Shown here piece after piece: positions 63,964 to 64,000 of a DNA stretch of 64,000 nt. The notes under the pieces are model-generated. The model was not told the origin of the DNA. It was given only the letters and a program-made list of their open reading frames with translations, and made no database searches. The DNA comes from Xenorhabdus sp. BG5. Its GTDB lineage: Bacteria > Pseudomonadota > Gammaproteobacteria > Enterobacterales > Enterobacteriaceae. A program made the translations under genes and the position numbers. The number at the start of each line of letters is the position of its first letter. Position 1 is the first letter of the stretch. The stretch is from positions 62,001-126,000 of the forward strand of contig NZ_JADEUG010000002.1 of NCBI RefSeq assembly GCF_015163665.1. Reading direction: 5' to 3'.

Positions 63964-64000
63964 ATGGCCTCACGGGAAGCAAAATAAAAGGGAAAGATAG

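Overview
The window reads as chromosomal core sequence of an enterobacterium. Gene order largely follows Escherichia coli (icd-rluE-nudJ-mnmA-hflD-purB-phoPQ-roxA-pepT-cobB-lolEDC-mfd ... ndh-nagZ-thiK-lpoB-hinT-tatD family-holB-tmk-mltG-pabC-fabF-acpP-fabGDH-plsX-rpmF-yceD-yceF-rluC-rne). Moderate GC, AT-rich intergenic regions, protein divergence and an MgtE next to mdtABC suggest the Morganellaceae, most likely Xenorhabdus or Photorhabdus; genus is inferred. I saw no rRNA, tRNA, insertion sequence, prophage or CRISPR.

Layout. 1-10.4 kb: mgtE, then the mdtABC multidrug RND pump with baeR. The sensor kinase gene baeS is reduced to its two ends by an in-frame internal deletion, and mdtD is absent. 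10.7-20.2 kb: icd, RNA-modification genes (rluE, mnmA), nudJ, hflD, purB with a PurR operator inside its reading frame, phoPQ, roxA. 20.3-29.3 kb: pepT, cobB, lolCDE (lipoprotein export), mfd. 29.4-30.6 kb: an AT-rich stretch with an unusual YcfJ relative. 30.6-35.8 kb: ndh, nagZ, thiK, lpoB, hinT, TatD-family gene. 35.8-45.6 kb: a long minus-strand block for DNA replication, wall and fatty-acid synthesis (holB to yceD). 45.7-51.1 kb: yceF, rluC and rne with a long structured leader. 51.2-64 kb: a Fur-box-linked Rossmann protein, tmaR, sbcB, dld, the putrescine importer plaP behind a coupled leader ORF, an iron/siderophore ABC importer, lysP and yeiE.

Functional themes: envelope stress and drug efflux (mdtABC/BaeR), magnesium and antimicrobial-peptide sensing (mgtE, phoPQ), lipoprotein trafficking and wall turnover (lolCDE, nagZ, lpoB, mltG), fatty-acid synthesis coupled to L32 and PlsX, RNA processing (rne, rluC/E, mnmA), and nutrient import (plaP, lysP, iron ABC).

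No whole new system is evident. The items most worth a second look are the gutted BaeS beside an apparently intact BaeR operator, a PhoQ without its acidic metal-binding patch, a YcfJ relative without its glycine zipper, a three-way-junction RNA candidate upstream of phoP, the layered plaP leader, a possible small RNA between lolC and mfd, and a Fur box before an uncharacterised Rossmann protein. Other intergenic regulatory calls rest on reading motifs and stems by eye.
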